From: Larix sibirica
Taxonomy: Eukaryota > Streptophyta > Pinopsida > Pinales > Pinaceae
Length of the DNA: 11,621 nucleotides
Reading direction: 5' to 3'
Assembly: GCA_004151065.3 (NCBI GenBank)
Contig: NWUY0300112504.1
Location: 1-11,621 of the forward strand
Each line of letters begins with the position of its first letter. Within the stretch, counting starts at the first letter, position 1. The position numbers and the translations under genes are program-made. The notes under the pieces are model-generated. The model searched no databases. It saw only the letters and a list, made by a program, of their open reading frames with translations, and had not been told where the DNA came from. Positions 1 to 8,226 of this stretch are shown here, piece after piece.

Positions 1-171
1 GTTTAAGATGGATCTATGCTAGTTATACTATTTTTAAAATGTAATCATAGAGTGCATATACTTTATGTTTTATCGTATCACGACTTAAGAGTGTTGAGTG
101 ATTTACAATGCACTATCATGTGGAGCAAAAAGAATATAGAGAGTTCAAAACCTCAACCCTAATGGGGAGTT
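1..171. other. AT-rich spacer, no gene seen
   Basis: Low-complexity AT-rich sequence at the window edge. I see no open frame, RNA gene or terminal repeat in it. Confidence 0.6.
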
Positions 172-279
172 AGGCATGCAGAATTCCTAACCCTAACTCT
201 AGACAATTATGAATACATTGTTTTGCTAAGGCATGCAAAATCCCTAACCCTAACTCTAGATGGTTATGAATACAATGTT
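172..279. repeat. 57-bp tandem duplication with CCCTAA motifs
   Basis: Two adjacent copies start with aggcatgca at 172 and 229 and end with a tatgaatacaatgtt-like block. They differ at only a few bases. Each copy contains ccctaac followed by ctaactctaga, so CCCTAA-like hexamers appear twice per copy. This is seen directly. The copies are too few and too interrupted to be a telomeric array; a local slippage duplication is the simplest reading. Confidence 0.85.
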
Positions 280-343
280 AAACATTGGGCTGCTAGACAT
301 TTGTTGAGTTCTTAGTGGGATATTTTGCTCTAATATCGCACTC

Positions 344-407
344 TCTATTTTGCTCTAATAATAATCAATACACAAAGTAATAGAGTGGGATATTAGAGCA
401 AAATAGA
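344..407. repeat. Perfect 17-bp inverted repeat (fold-back)
   Basis: The left arm tctattttgctctaata (344-360) is the exact reverse complement of the right arm at 391-407, with a 30-nt loop. A further partial left arm, tattttgctctaata, lies at 321-335, and gtgggatatt occurs beside both the left and right parts. The structure could be the remnant of a small fold-back or MITE-like element, or a promoter-type palindrome. No target-site duplication was identified. Confidence 0.85.
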
Positions 408-1555
408 TGAAGTAGACGGCCTTATAAGAGCCATATAGGCCACATCTTCATGGCAACTTGTAGTAGGTTTACTTAAACAAAAGAGAAAACAAGTCTTATT
501 AAGTCTCCTAGGATACATCTTGTATTTATTGTGTGGATGATGCATTATTTGTTTTAGTTTCTTTCATTTTATCTTTAATTTTAATATGACATATACTAAG
601 CCAATAACCTTAAATTTTAATATTAAATAAAAAAATTACATAATAAATTTTCCGAAGTATCCAAAATATTGTACAAATAATCCCATACTATAATTACATT
701 TTTTATTATCTATTTTTATGTTAAAAAAAAGAAAAAATAGCGTTATTCATTAATATTCCACTTCTTCTCAAACAAATCAAACAAACGCATGTGTATAAGA
801 AACTCAAATCAATAAATTTTGGAACTGTTTTTATAAGAGAATATGATTCGTTAATATTCCACTCGTTGACTACATGCATGTGTATGATTAAACCAAATAT
901 ATTAAGATTCATATTTTTGAATTATTTTTATAACTATAAAATATGCCTGCCCTAATTATATAGGAATACTCATAATGGATATGCTTTAATTTCTTAATTT
1001 TATAAGAACGTTCATACTGAATGCCAAATGGAATCATGTTTATTTAGTCACAACTATTCATAAAAAATTACTCTTCAACACATATTTGAGTTTGCATATT
1101 AACTACCAAATCGCTTTTAAAATCAAACCATTGACAAATCAACGTGAATGGAAGAGTGTAACTATTATGTTTCCTTTGAAATTATAGTGAGTAGTAATAA
1201 AAGCAAAATTAGTGCTAGAAGAGTGGATCATGAGAACTTATCAACTAATCAAATACATTGTTAAGAGTAAATATATCTATCATTACTTTCGTGAATAAGA
1301 TTGTAATGCTTTACAGGCCACCCTCTTTTATTTTAAATAATAAGATGTCATAAATTATTATTATTTTTTAAATATATTTCAAAGATGTTTTACTTATTTG
1401 TTTTTTCGTGACGCATTTTTGTGCGCAAAATGTAAAATAGTGCTTTGGAATTGTTTTTATTTTCATAAAATTTTAGGTTATCTATCTGATTCCCGTAGGT
1501 TTTTTCGAGTTCATTGACCGGTTAAAACCTCACTACACATTTATTTATATCTATT
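408..1555. other. AT-rich spacer with a ~100-bp degenerate duplication
   Basis: There is no convincing gene over about 1.1 kb. A degenerate tandem duplication is visible: attcattaatattccact (745-762) recurs as attcgttaatattccact (846-863), followed in both copies by a gcatgtgtat block. A ggaactgtttttataa-type block (821) recurs as tgaattatttttataa (918). The offset is about 97-101 bp. The short minus-strand open frame at 721-912 is only a by-product of this AT-rich repeat. Confidence 0.6.
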
Positions 1556-1968
1556 TGTTGGGAATTGGTGACAATAAATTTGGGCTAAGGCGGTTATTTT
1601 TGCCAAACCAAGATTTGTGGCTTAGTTATGGCTCGTTGTTGTAACAATCCAGCAAAGTTAGCCATAAGAGGGGGAAGCAATTAATGAATCAGTTTTGTAT
1701 AACTGTGGAGAAGATTGGTTTAAATATGTAACAAGTCTTTAGAGGCAGATATTCTGCTCCTCCGCCTAATTGTAATCTTCTGTTGAGCAATAGAATACTT
1801 TTGCCTTTGTCTCGTGGATTCTTCCCCTTCTCAGATTTTACCATGTAAATTCCGAGTCTCTTTATGTGATTGCTGGCTCTTAGGTTGTAGAGAACAAGAG
1901 GAGGGCGCATTTGTCACATCGCGCAGTCAAGAAGATTGAATTGTGCAGTAAATAAGTATTTTCTTTTT

Positions 1969-2240
1969 CTTCGCTTTAGGAGTTCGTTTCTCCTAGCAAT
2001 ATACTTTGCGAAGTAAACTTCTAATTTTTGCTGAATACGTTACTTCGCAGATTAACTACGTATTTCATAAATTTACTTTGCATTTGTGCGAAGTTCTTAA
2101 CTTCGCGGAACTTGACTTCGCAGATCCTTTTTACTTTGTGTTACTTCTTAACTTCGCAAATCTCTTAAACAAACTTTATCTTAAAACATTTCTTGTTAAG
2201 AGATAAGAACCAAAACATTTACAATGAAACTTATGCGAAG
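1969..2240. repeat. CTTCGC / GCGAAG motif cluster
   Basis: Exact CTTCGC occurs at 1969, 2043, 2101, 2116 and 2152, and its reverse complement GCGAAG at 2008, 2088 and 2235. That is eight exact hexamers in 272 bp of AT-rich DNA. Under independent bases at roughly 35% GC I would expect about 0.1. Degenerate versions (actttgc, actttgtg) lie between them. Two inverted copies form a perfect 8-bp stem with a 3-nt loop: gcgaagtt at 2088-2095 and aacttcgc at 2099-2106. If the long LTR call is right, the cluster sits in U3 upstream of the TATA boxes and could be a reiterated protein-binding site. That role is inference. Confidence 0.8.
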
Positions 2241-2346
2241 TTACTCCTAATTAAAATAGAACTTTGAATTCTCTGGAAATCTTGATATCTTTTACAGAGA
2301 GTAAATGTAAACAACTTTTATATAAGTAAATATGGAGAAGATGTGA

Positions 2347-2540
2347 GACATGCAATATTCAACATTCTTGAGAATGAATACATAAAACTAAAGACTTATA
2401 TATTACACCGTAGTAAAACTAAGTAACTTGTTGCATTACACAGAGATGGGATTTTACTNGCGACATGCAACATTCAACATTCTTGAAAATGAACACATAA
2501 AACTATGAACTTATATATATTACAGAGATGGGATTTTACT
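2347..2540 (+). repeat. Tandem duplication of a TATA-containing block
   Basis: Copy 1 (2347-2458) and copy 2 (2462-2540) share gacatgcaa-attcaacattcttg, a block reading cataaaact, a TATATA run and cagagatgggattttact. The offset is 115 bp. Copy 2 lacks about 33 bp between its TATA run and the cagagatggg block. An ambiguous base (n) lies at 2459, at the junction. Duplicated U3 or promoter segments are common in LTRs. Confidence 0.85.
2512..2522 (+). promoter_or_regulatory. Candidate LTR TATA box (second copy)
   Basis: TATATATATTA lies at the end of the second tandem copy; the first copy has TATATATTA at 2397-2405. A pyrimidine-rich tract (cttcttctcctttcactc and on, about 2588-2640) starts 70-80 bp downstream, as in plant 5' leader sequences. 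A further TATATATA at 2658-2665 is a competing candidate. The call rests on sequence form alone. Confidence 0.35.
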
Positions 2541-2750
2541 TTGATCTTTTTATTCTTACAGAGTTTGGGCTCTTCACGGCTATGAGCTTCTTCTCCTTTC
2601 ACTCTTGCTCTTCTCTTCTTCCCTCACTCATCTCTCAGATTTTCAATTATCTTCTTGTATATATAGGAATTTCATAACCACGGACTTAAGATTGCTTCAT
2701 CTTGAAGCTACAGAGTTATATTAAAAATTGGAATTAATTTCTACTTAAGA

Positions 2751-2944
2751 ATTCTTGACATGCAGAATACAAATACGGTTACATAAATACAAGGAGATGT
2801 GCGTCGGATTGGCTGCAAACTTATTGAATGACTGAATGAATTCTGACATTGCAGAATACAAATGCGGTTACATAAATACAAGGAGATGTGCGTGGGATTG
2901 GCTGCAAACTTATTGAATGACTGAATGAATTCTGACATTGCAGA
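2751..2944. repeat. 89-bp tandem repeat, two copies plus a 16-bp start
   Basis: The block from attcttgacatgcagaatac through ttattgaatgactgaatga (2751-2839) is repeated at 2840-2928 with only a few differences, and a third partial start, attctgacattgcaga, follows at 2929-2944. The near identity suggests recent duplication compared with the surrounding decay. It lies in the last 300 bp of the candidate LTR, where U5 would be. A minus-strand open frame across it (2741-3028) is simply the repeat read in a stop-poor frame. Confidence 0.9.
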
Positions 2945-3027
2945 CTGGAAAAAAAGGCTGATTGAGTGACTAACAGAGCTGACGCAGACTAGATACTCAA
3001 TCAGCTCATAATTACGTTTTTCCAACA

Positions 3028-5010
3028 ATTTGATCAGGTCGAAGTCTCACAACAAGTGAACACGAGGCCATGTGTTGAAGGCTGAGAGCCGTAGTGAAGG
3101 AGCCCATGATTTGTTGGTTCTTGGTAACCGCAAAGGGAACCGTTCATATGTTGAAGCTGCCGCTGTGGAAACAGTGACAGGCAGACAACTTATTTGTGGT
3201 CAGGAGGAATCGAAGCCCTGTGAGGGAAGTACAGACAAGAGAGCCAGATTCAAATGGTGTTGTCGTTTTGGACTGGTGACTGCCTTCCTTGTGATCTTGT
3301 TGTTGCAGAGCTCAAGGTTAGAGATCCATGAAGTAACGCCTTGTTGCTGCACGAGGAAGAAGAGATCCGTGAGGCCAAGAGGGAAACCAAAGTTTCAAGT
3401 TTATGGCTCCGAGAGCTTGAAGCCGTGGAATCGTTGTTTGAAAAAGAGCCTGCCTGGTTTGAAGGAATAGCTGTGTGAAAGACTTTTTGTGGTGTATGTT
3501 TCCCATAACCCACAAGTTCTAGGTTTTCCAGACTTGGAAGCAAAGATCCATAGAGGGACTCGCTGTTGTTGTGCATGGAAGCTGAGAATCAAGCCGTGTT
3601 CAACGTACCTAGATCTGTTGGATGACCACCAAGGAAAAGGGAGAGTCGAGTATGATCTGGTGGAGAATCGAGACCCCGTAGGACGTGCTCGAACTGATGA
3701 TTGTTGTTGTTGTTGATTAGAACATCGGGATGGAGTAGTCACTTGGATATTGCGTAAGTCCGCATGAGGCTGACCAAGGTAGAGCCGACGGAAGTTTCTT
3801 GAGAGAAAGTGGTTGGATATTCTGAGGCGTGAGACAGCGGTGACTGCCTTCTATGAAGCAACCATTTTGTGACTAATCGATTAAGTTGAAGATCCATGAT
3901 GCAAGCTAAGGTTCTGTCCAAGAGTTATTGGAATAGAGGGCCGCTGCAAAAGAGACTAATGCTCAGCTGGTTGGTTGAGGAGTATGAAGGAGAGAAATCT
4001 GTTGCCATCATTGTGTGAGAGCTTCACTGGTTGTGTGAATAGCTGTAGATGGACCTCCTTCTTTGGATTTCTCCAAATAGATCTGCCCGTGTGGAAAGGA
4101 TAGCAGAGGAACACCTGCAGTCGAGAGCCGATGGCACAGGAAACTGCAGAGAAGTGGACGGGAAGAGCCACGAGCTCCAGGATGGTGGAGCAGAGAGTGG
4201 GCTAACAACCGGATGGGGAAGCTTGGACTCATGCGTTGACAGTCGTGCCCACTGGTGCGTGGAGTAGCTGCGGAAATGACGAGGCCAAGAGCTGAGGACG
4301 TAGGTGGCCTGTTGGAAACGGAGTCGTGTGCTGGTGGAAGGATGTGACCACCCATTTCGTGCATCCTGAGTTTGCTTCGGATGGCCAATGTTTTCCCGTT
4401 TGCAAACATGTGGCCTGGTGCTATCTACAGCTGGCCACATAAGAGATTTGTTGCACCACGATTTGGAGGTGGCAACGATGACTACAAGTGGTATCACCGG
4501 TGCTTTGTTGCACCGGTGTGTGTGTGTTTTTGTTTGGGTCGAAATCCTTGTGAAGATTCTGAGTCAGTCTATGGAGGGCAGAGAATCTTGTGTGAAGGCG
4601 CCAAGGAATTTGGATTTTTTCCTGATCTGGAGGCCGCAGGGATCAAAGATAGTTGCATAGAAAAGAGTCCAGTTGGAGGCTGGAAAAAAGAAAATTGTTT
4701 TTGTGGAGACAAGCACCTATTGTATGAAATATTGGGCGAAGATTGAGAATGGGGGAGGTATGTCCTTGGTTCTCTTAGGTTCTGGTCATTTCTGGTTCTA
4801 GATCTGGCTTTGGAAGTGGAGTTCCGATGCTCCGTTGGAGGTCTTGGATGGTCCATCAATGACAGAATCCCGCGGGAGGTTTCCAGTTCCTATGGAGTGG
4901 CGAGGTTGTGGAAACCAAATTTGTGGAAGCCGTGGGGATCCGATGCAGTGGAGGTTCACGTGCTATGAAACCTTGCGGTGAAACATAGGTGTAAGAGACG
5001 AGTCTCATTG
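3028..5010 (+). mobile_element. GC-richer interior of a LARD-like element
   Basis: This 2-kb stretch is clearly richer in G and C than its flanks and ends sharply near 5040. I find no gag zinc knuckle, protease, RT, RNase H or integrase signature on either strand. Long open frames occur on both strands (plus 3072-3470, 3489-3716 and 4372-4746; minus 3250-3742 and 4008-4497), as expected of stop-poor GC-rich DNA. The first two plus frames are in phase, separated by one TAG (3468-3470). Read through that stop they give about 215 codons with a hydrophobic run (AFLVILLL) and several Cys triplets, matching no family I know. The interior fits the conserved non-coding core of a large non-autonomous retrotransposon derivative. 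Short GTT repeats lie near 3700. Confidence 0.4.
3031..3041 (+). other. Weak primer-binding-site-like sequence
   Basis: Right after the candidate LTR end (CCAACA at 3027), tgatcaggtcg resembles a decayed form of TGGTATCAGAGC, the initiator-Met tRNA complement used by many plant LTR elements. The match is imperfect and includes gaps, so it counts mainly because of its position. Confidence 0.3.
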
Positions 5011-5036
5011 GAGGGAGGCAGATTATTGGTGTCAAG
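5011..5036 (+). other. Polypurine tract and possible stump of 3' LTR
   Basis: The purine-rich gagggaggcaga (5011-5022) is followed by ttattggtgtcaagg. The first bases of the candidate 5' LTR read tgttgggaattggtgacaa, so attggtgtcaa could be the 3' LTR start with a small deletion. The GC-richer interior ends here. A short match of this kind is suggestive only. Confidence 0.3.
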
Positions 5037-5040
5037 GGTG

Positions 5041-5990
5041 ATCCTTTTGTTTGAATCCTTTTCAATACACTTTTAAAATTTAAAATCCTCATGTTTTTTT
5101 AGATATTCTACGAGGTACCCGTTTTTCTATGAAATTCTTAATACACTTTTTATTTTTATTTTTATCCTCATTATGATAACATGGCACAACTCTTATAACC
5201 CTAGAAACTTTGTAGGGTGAAATGTGAAATCATAGTGAGAGAAAATATTTCAAGATGGGGAACAACCCACTAAAAACAAGTCAACTTCATTCATAGTCAT
5301 TCTAGTTGACTTTACATTACATTCAGTCACAAATCATATGTGCTCAAACACCACTCCAATTCCAAACATAATTGGATTCACACCACCTTCACACAAATCA
5401 TACTTATTCAAACACTAATATAACTTCACACACAATCAGACTTACACAAAATTTAGACATAGAGTACCTATTCTAGCCCCCAAATACACTATTCAACCCC
5501 ATAGATACATAATTATAAACCTCCCTAACATCTACATGTTTTTAATATATTAAATATACCCCTTAACCCTTATAGACTAGGCAATATATTGCTTCCATAT
5601 TTTAGAGTACTAAATCCCCCAATATGAACACACGTGCTATAATATTGCCTACTTAGTGGATCCCTCATGAGGAGTGGTTACAACCTAGCAATAATGAATA
5701 TGCCCAACAACCAAGCAAGCACTTAGTAATGAAGGGTGCAAAAATTATAGTAACGGAGAAAATGTCCAACATTAATTTAATTAACACTCAAGAAGAAAGC
5801 TAATTCTCATCAAGAAGAGGGCATACAACCTTGGGGAGAGAAGAAAAATGGATACCAATTAATACCGCATCCAATAGTCCACTAATATCCAAGAAACCAA
5901 TTTAACAACCACCTACAATAATGCAAGTACTCTAGATTGGAAGACATTTATCTCTAGGTATGGAGAAACATCCGACAGAGAGAAAATAGT
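5041..5990. other. AT-rich spacer with short direct repeats, no gene
   Basis: There is no coding frame or RNA gene over about 950 bp. Two degenerate direct repeats are visible. One is aatacactttt, followed by an A/T run and atcctcat, at 5064-5092 and again at 5140-5171. The other is a 24-nt block starting cacaaatcata at 5328-5351 and at 5392-5415, with 20 of 24 bases matching. The stretch may be the flank of element A's LTR or an older unrecognised element. Confidence 0.5.
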
Positions 5991-6599
5991 TGTTGGAACA
6001 AAACTATAAGTTTGATTACATATACCTCTCATTCCTACTCCCACTATTCACTAGCAACCATTAATAACATAGCAAAGCTATATTATAAACACAAAAACAA
6101 GATGACATAGAAAAATAATACCACACAAAGAAATAATTGCACATAGAAACATTGTTTATCCTGGAAACCCAAATGGGAAAACCAACATTCAATGGCTTAT
6201 TCCTGGCTCTTCATTTATTGGAAATAGGAAAGTTATATTACCCTATGTCTCTCTTATTTATTCTCCCTTCTACACATGGGAACTTCAGCAGCATCACTCC
6301 CACTCCCATCTAAAGAAACCCTCTTCCTTTATGGGGAAATTGTAAACAAAAGAATGGCTTGGCTAAGGGATAGTAGGAAGTCTAAGAATCCCCAACCCTT
6401 CATCTTCCCGAAGTCCATTGAGCTCCTCCTCTTTTCATTTTATTTTAATTAAATTTGAGGGAGTGTATCATATTTTTATTTTTATTTTCTATATACATGA
6501 TTTTTTTTCCAAATAAAATTTCCTTTCAACTTTTACATTTCTCATATTTAACCTTAGAGTACTAACTTAATGTAGAGGTAGATGTCAATTGCGATGACA
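5991..6599 (-). mobile_element. Candidate 3' LTR of Gypsy element A
   Basis: On the minus strand this piece begins TGTCATCGCAATTG (from 6599) and ends GTTTTGTTCCAACA (at 5991), giving TG...CA ends and about 609 bp. It directly follows the decayed Gypsy pol 3' end, with a purine-leaning tctagggcacca just before the start that could be a worn polypurine tract. The 3' half contains the run ggttttcccatttgggtttcc and T/G-rich sequence typical of plant LTR R-U5. The 3' end is better supported than the start. The other LTR lies outside the window, so identity cannot be checked here. Confidence 0.5.
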
Positions 6600-6717
6600 T
6601 GGTGCCCTAGACTCTATTAAATCTATCACCCACCTCGTCCATATCTTTGGAACTTGCCTATGTCGATTTTTACCAAGCTTGCACTTCAAGCCATTGTTGT
6701 TTTAGATCCAATTCAGG
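6600..6717 (-). other. Short 3' untranslated spacer of element A
   Basis: This lies between the TGA that ends the pol remnant (6718-6720) and the candidate LTR start. No coding potential is seen. Confidence 0.5.
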
Positions 6718-7522
6718 TCACACCTCTCCATTGGGAGGATTTCGGTCCCCAAAATCTTTCAAGTTGAGATGAAGGAACATTCTTTCAATATGTTTCTCCT
6801 TGTAACATTTCTCCTTCCTTGGAGTCTATCCCTTGATGCTAATATGGAAAATATCTTTCCATCCACCAGAAGTCACCTGTTCTTTATATTGTTGCAACAT
6901 TGTTCCTTCCTTCAACTCTACAAGTGTGTGTCAAGTAAGGTCTTCAATAGTGGAGAGAAATTGATGGTCATATTCTCCTTCTATCATGGAGGGATCAAAT
7001 AAATTCAATTATTCCACATTCACCCATGAACTAATATGCATTTGTGGAGGAAGCCTCAGTCTAATGGAATACTCATTCACTTGTTCGATAAAGACAAATA
7101 GTTTGTATCTTAGAGGCTTGATATTCTTTGATTCTCCTTGTAGTCACTCCTTTGGTAGGTGAAGCCACATATGATATCCAACATGAAATTTATGATATAC
7201 CTAGTATTGTTCATATATGGCCTTATACTATTGTTGGCTTCCCTCAAGTTTCTCATGTACCTTCAAATGTGTATGCTTGATATTTCCCACAAAAATACTT
7301 TCCTTCTTCTCATCTCCTTGTAGCTCTATCTCATCTGTCTACTATCCATATGCAGTATCAATGGAGGAGGAGGTAAATAACTTAAACATTCCTTGAGAGG
7401 AGACTTATTGGTAGAGGAATGAATGGATCGATTGTATGGGTGTTGAATGTTCACCAATTGTTCATCCAATGTATTTGAATGCTTGGTAATATACATTTTC
7501 AACAGTTGGATAAATATATCCC
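6718..7522 (-). pseudogene. Ty3/Gypsy pol remnant: integrase C-terminus plus chromodomain-like tail (element A)
   Basis: Read on the minus strand, the first part (about 7522-7360) gives IQHPYNRSIHSSTNKSP and then ECLSYLPPPP. These are the hallmark end of the Gypsy integrase core (x-YNxxxHSSTxxSPFExxxGYLPPSPLD). After a one-base frameshift near 7360 a second frame runs to the TGA at 6718-6720: DTAYG, two TAGs where QQ is expected, FHVGYHMWLHLPKE (the usual FQVGDxVWLxLxKE), KPLRYKLFVFIE (a worn GPY/F region), and LPPQMHISSWVNVE (the usual LPPxMxIxxVVNVE). A KG-x-TP-R-K tail follows, in chromodomain position. In-frame stops are mostly TAG where Gln is expected, with TGA at an expected Arg in KERL. 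Integrase inserts element cDNA into the host genome. The catalytic DDE part is missing, so the remnant is dead. Protease, RT and RNase H are absent; element B appears inserted just upstream. Confidence 0.85.
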
Positions 7523-7606
7523 CTCAAAAATTCATTTTTTTCGTGCTCGATCAATCTATTAAGAGTTTGATCAAGATATTAAATAAGTGCTCAATCAATC
7601 CTTTTT
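7523..7606 (-). other. Junction between nested element B and element A
   Basis: These 84 bp separate the candidate 3' end of element B's LTR from the recognisable integrase of element A. The integrase core (HPQTDGQTE region) should be here but is not readable. Two related blocks, gattgattgagcac and gattgatcgagcac, occur on the minus strand about 50 bp apart (one near 7600, one near 7550). They may be decayed integrase, or part of the LTR if its true end lies lower. Confidence 0.35.
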
Positions 7607-8197
7607 TGTCGCAAAGACGAACCCTCGATTATTGGCGTAAACTCAAATCCTAGGTTCTAAATAATGAACCAATAATACCCCTATGAGAATCAACATTTTC
7701 ATTACCCAATAAGGGAAAAGTCTCACTCAAGACTCTCACATGGATTAGTGAGATTAAAATAAAGTTAAGGTTTGATAATTATTCACCATTATTATATTCT
7801 CTATCATTCAACAATAACTCAACATAATAACATACATAGATTTAGATTCATGCACAATTTTAACATCATATACAAGTGATTCAAAACAGATAGTTGGTCT
7901 ATTCCATTAATATTAAAAACATTACATCTTATTTGCTTTATGTCATACATCAAAACTGTATAGTTCAAAATACTAGTAGTAGGAACCCAAAATAGTCCCA
8001 TCTTTTCAGTCTTTATACAACATGATAGACCATTATCACTATCTTGTAACTAATAATACTTAATCATGGGTTAGCTATCTTGTACTTTTATTGCACAATC
8101 ATCAATACAATATATTGCACAACCTATTACAAAATATATCATTCATTTACAAAACTTATAATAATGCAACCAACATAGCACCAATAGGCCCCCAACA
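7607..8197 (-). mobile_element. Candidate 3' LTR of element B
   Basis: On the minus strand it begins TGTTGGGGGCC (8197) and ends CTTTGCGACA (7607), about 591 bp with TGT...ACA ends. It follows the end of the long third frame and a hairpin. An alternative start is TGTTGGTTGC at 8175, in which case gttggggg would be the polypurine tract. It differs from the LTR at 5991-6599, so elements A and B belong to different families. An AAAAA follows the 3' end on the minus strand and would be the 5-bp target duplication if the call is right; the matching copy is outside the window. The open frame at 7819-8001 has no family signature. Confidence 0.5.
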
Positions 8198-8203
8198 CTA
8201 TAT

Positions 8204-8223
8204 TTGGCTCGTCCTTGAGCCAA
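8204..8223. repeat. Hairpin just upstream of element B's LTR
   Basis: TTGGCTC (8204-8210) and GAGCCAA (8217-8223) form a perfect 7-bp stem with a 6-nt loop. From memory, a comparable palindrome (aactcgaggacgagtt type) recurs at the end of the coding region of many plant Gypsy elements, just before the polypurine tract. The position and the shared ggacgag core fit that. Confidence 0.6.
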
Positions 8224-8226
8224 TAT

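Larger units (their letters stand above)
1556..3027 (+). mobile_element. Candidate long LTR of an LTR retrotransposon
   Basis: The stretch begins TGTTGGGAATTGG, a start typical of plant LTRs, and ends TTTTTCCAACA at 3027. The terminal TGTTGG and CCAACA are a perfect 6-bp inverted pair. Inside are a motif cluster (1969-2240), duplicated TATA boxes (2397 and 2512), a pyrimidine-rich stretch (2570-2640) and an 89-bp tandem repeat (2751-2944), an order that fits U3-R-U5. Immediately downstream is a weak primer-binding-site-like sequence. An alternative is a shorter Copia-like LTR at the left, about 1556-1896. It would hold ttgtaatcttctgttgagcaatag followed by accatgtaaattccg, wording typical of Copia LTR 3' halves, with a second LTR starting somewhere near 1950-2000. 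No full second copy is in the window, so the boundaries are inferred. Confidence 0.45.

Noticed and set aside
172-2944. CRISPR-like array from the several short repeats
   Set aside because: Repeats are adjacent duplications of different units without regular unique spacers, in a eukaryotic transposon context.
2741-3028. Minus-strand 95-codon frame with internal repeats as a repeat protein
   Set aside because: It is just the 89-bp tandem repeat read in an open frame; no start context or domain supports it.
3250-3742. Minus-strand open frames across the element interior
   Set aside because: They overlap in different frames, and the Gln/Ser-rich runs come from the GTT/TTG repeats. No recognisable domain.
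4008-4497. Long minus-strand open frames (133 and 157 codons) as genes
   Set aside because: They overlap each other and plus-strand frames in GC-richer DNA, and show no family motif and biased Ser/Pro/His/Arg composition typical of shadow frames.
6769-7002. Plus-strand 77-codon frame with hydrophobic residues
   Set aside because: It lies antisense to the clear Gypsy integrase/chromodomain-like remnant, which explains the sequence better.
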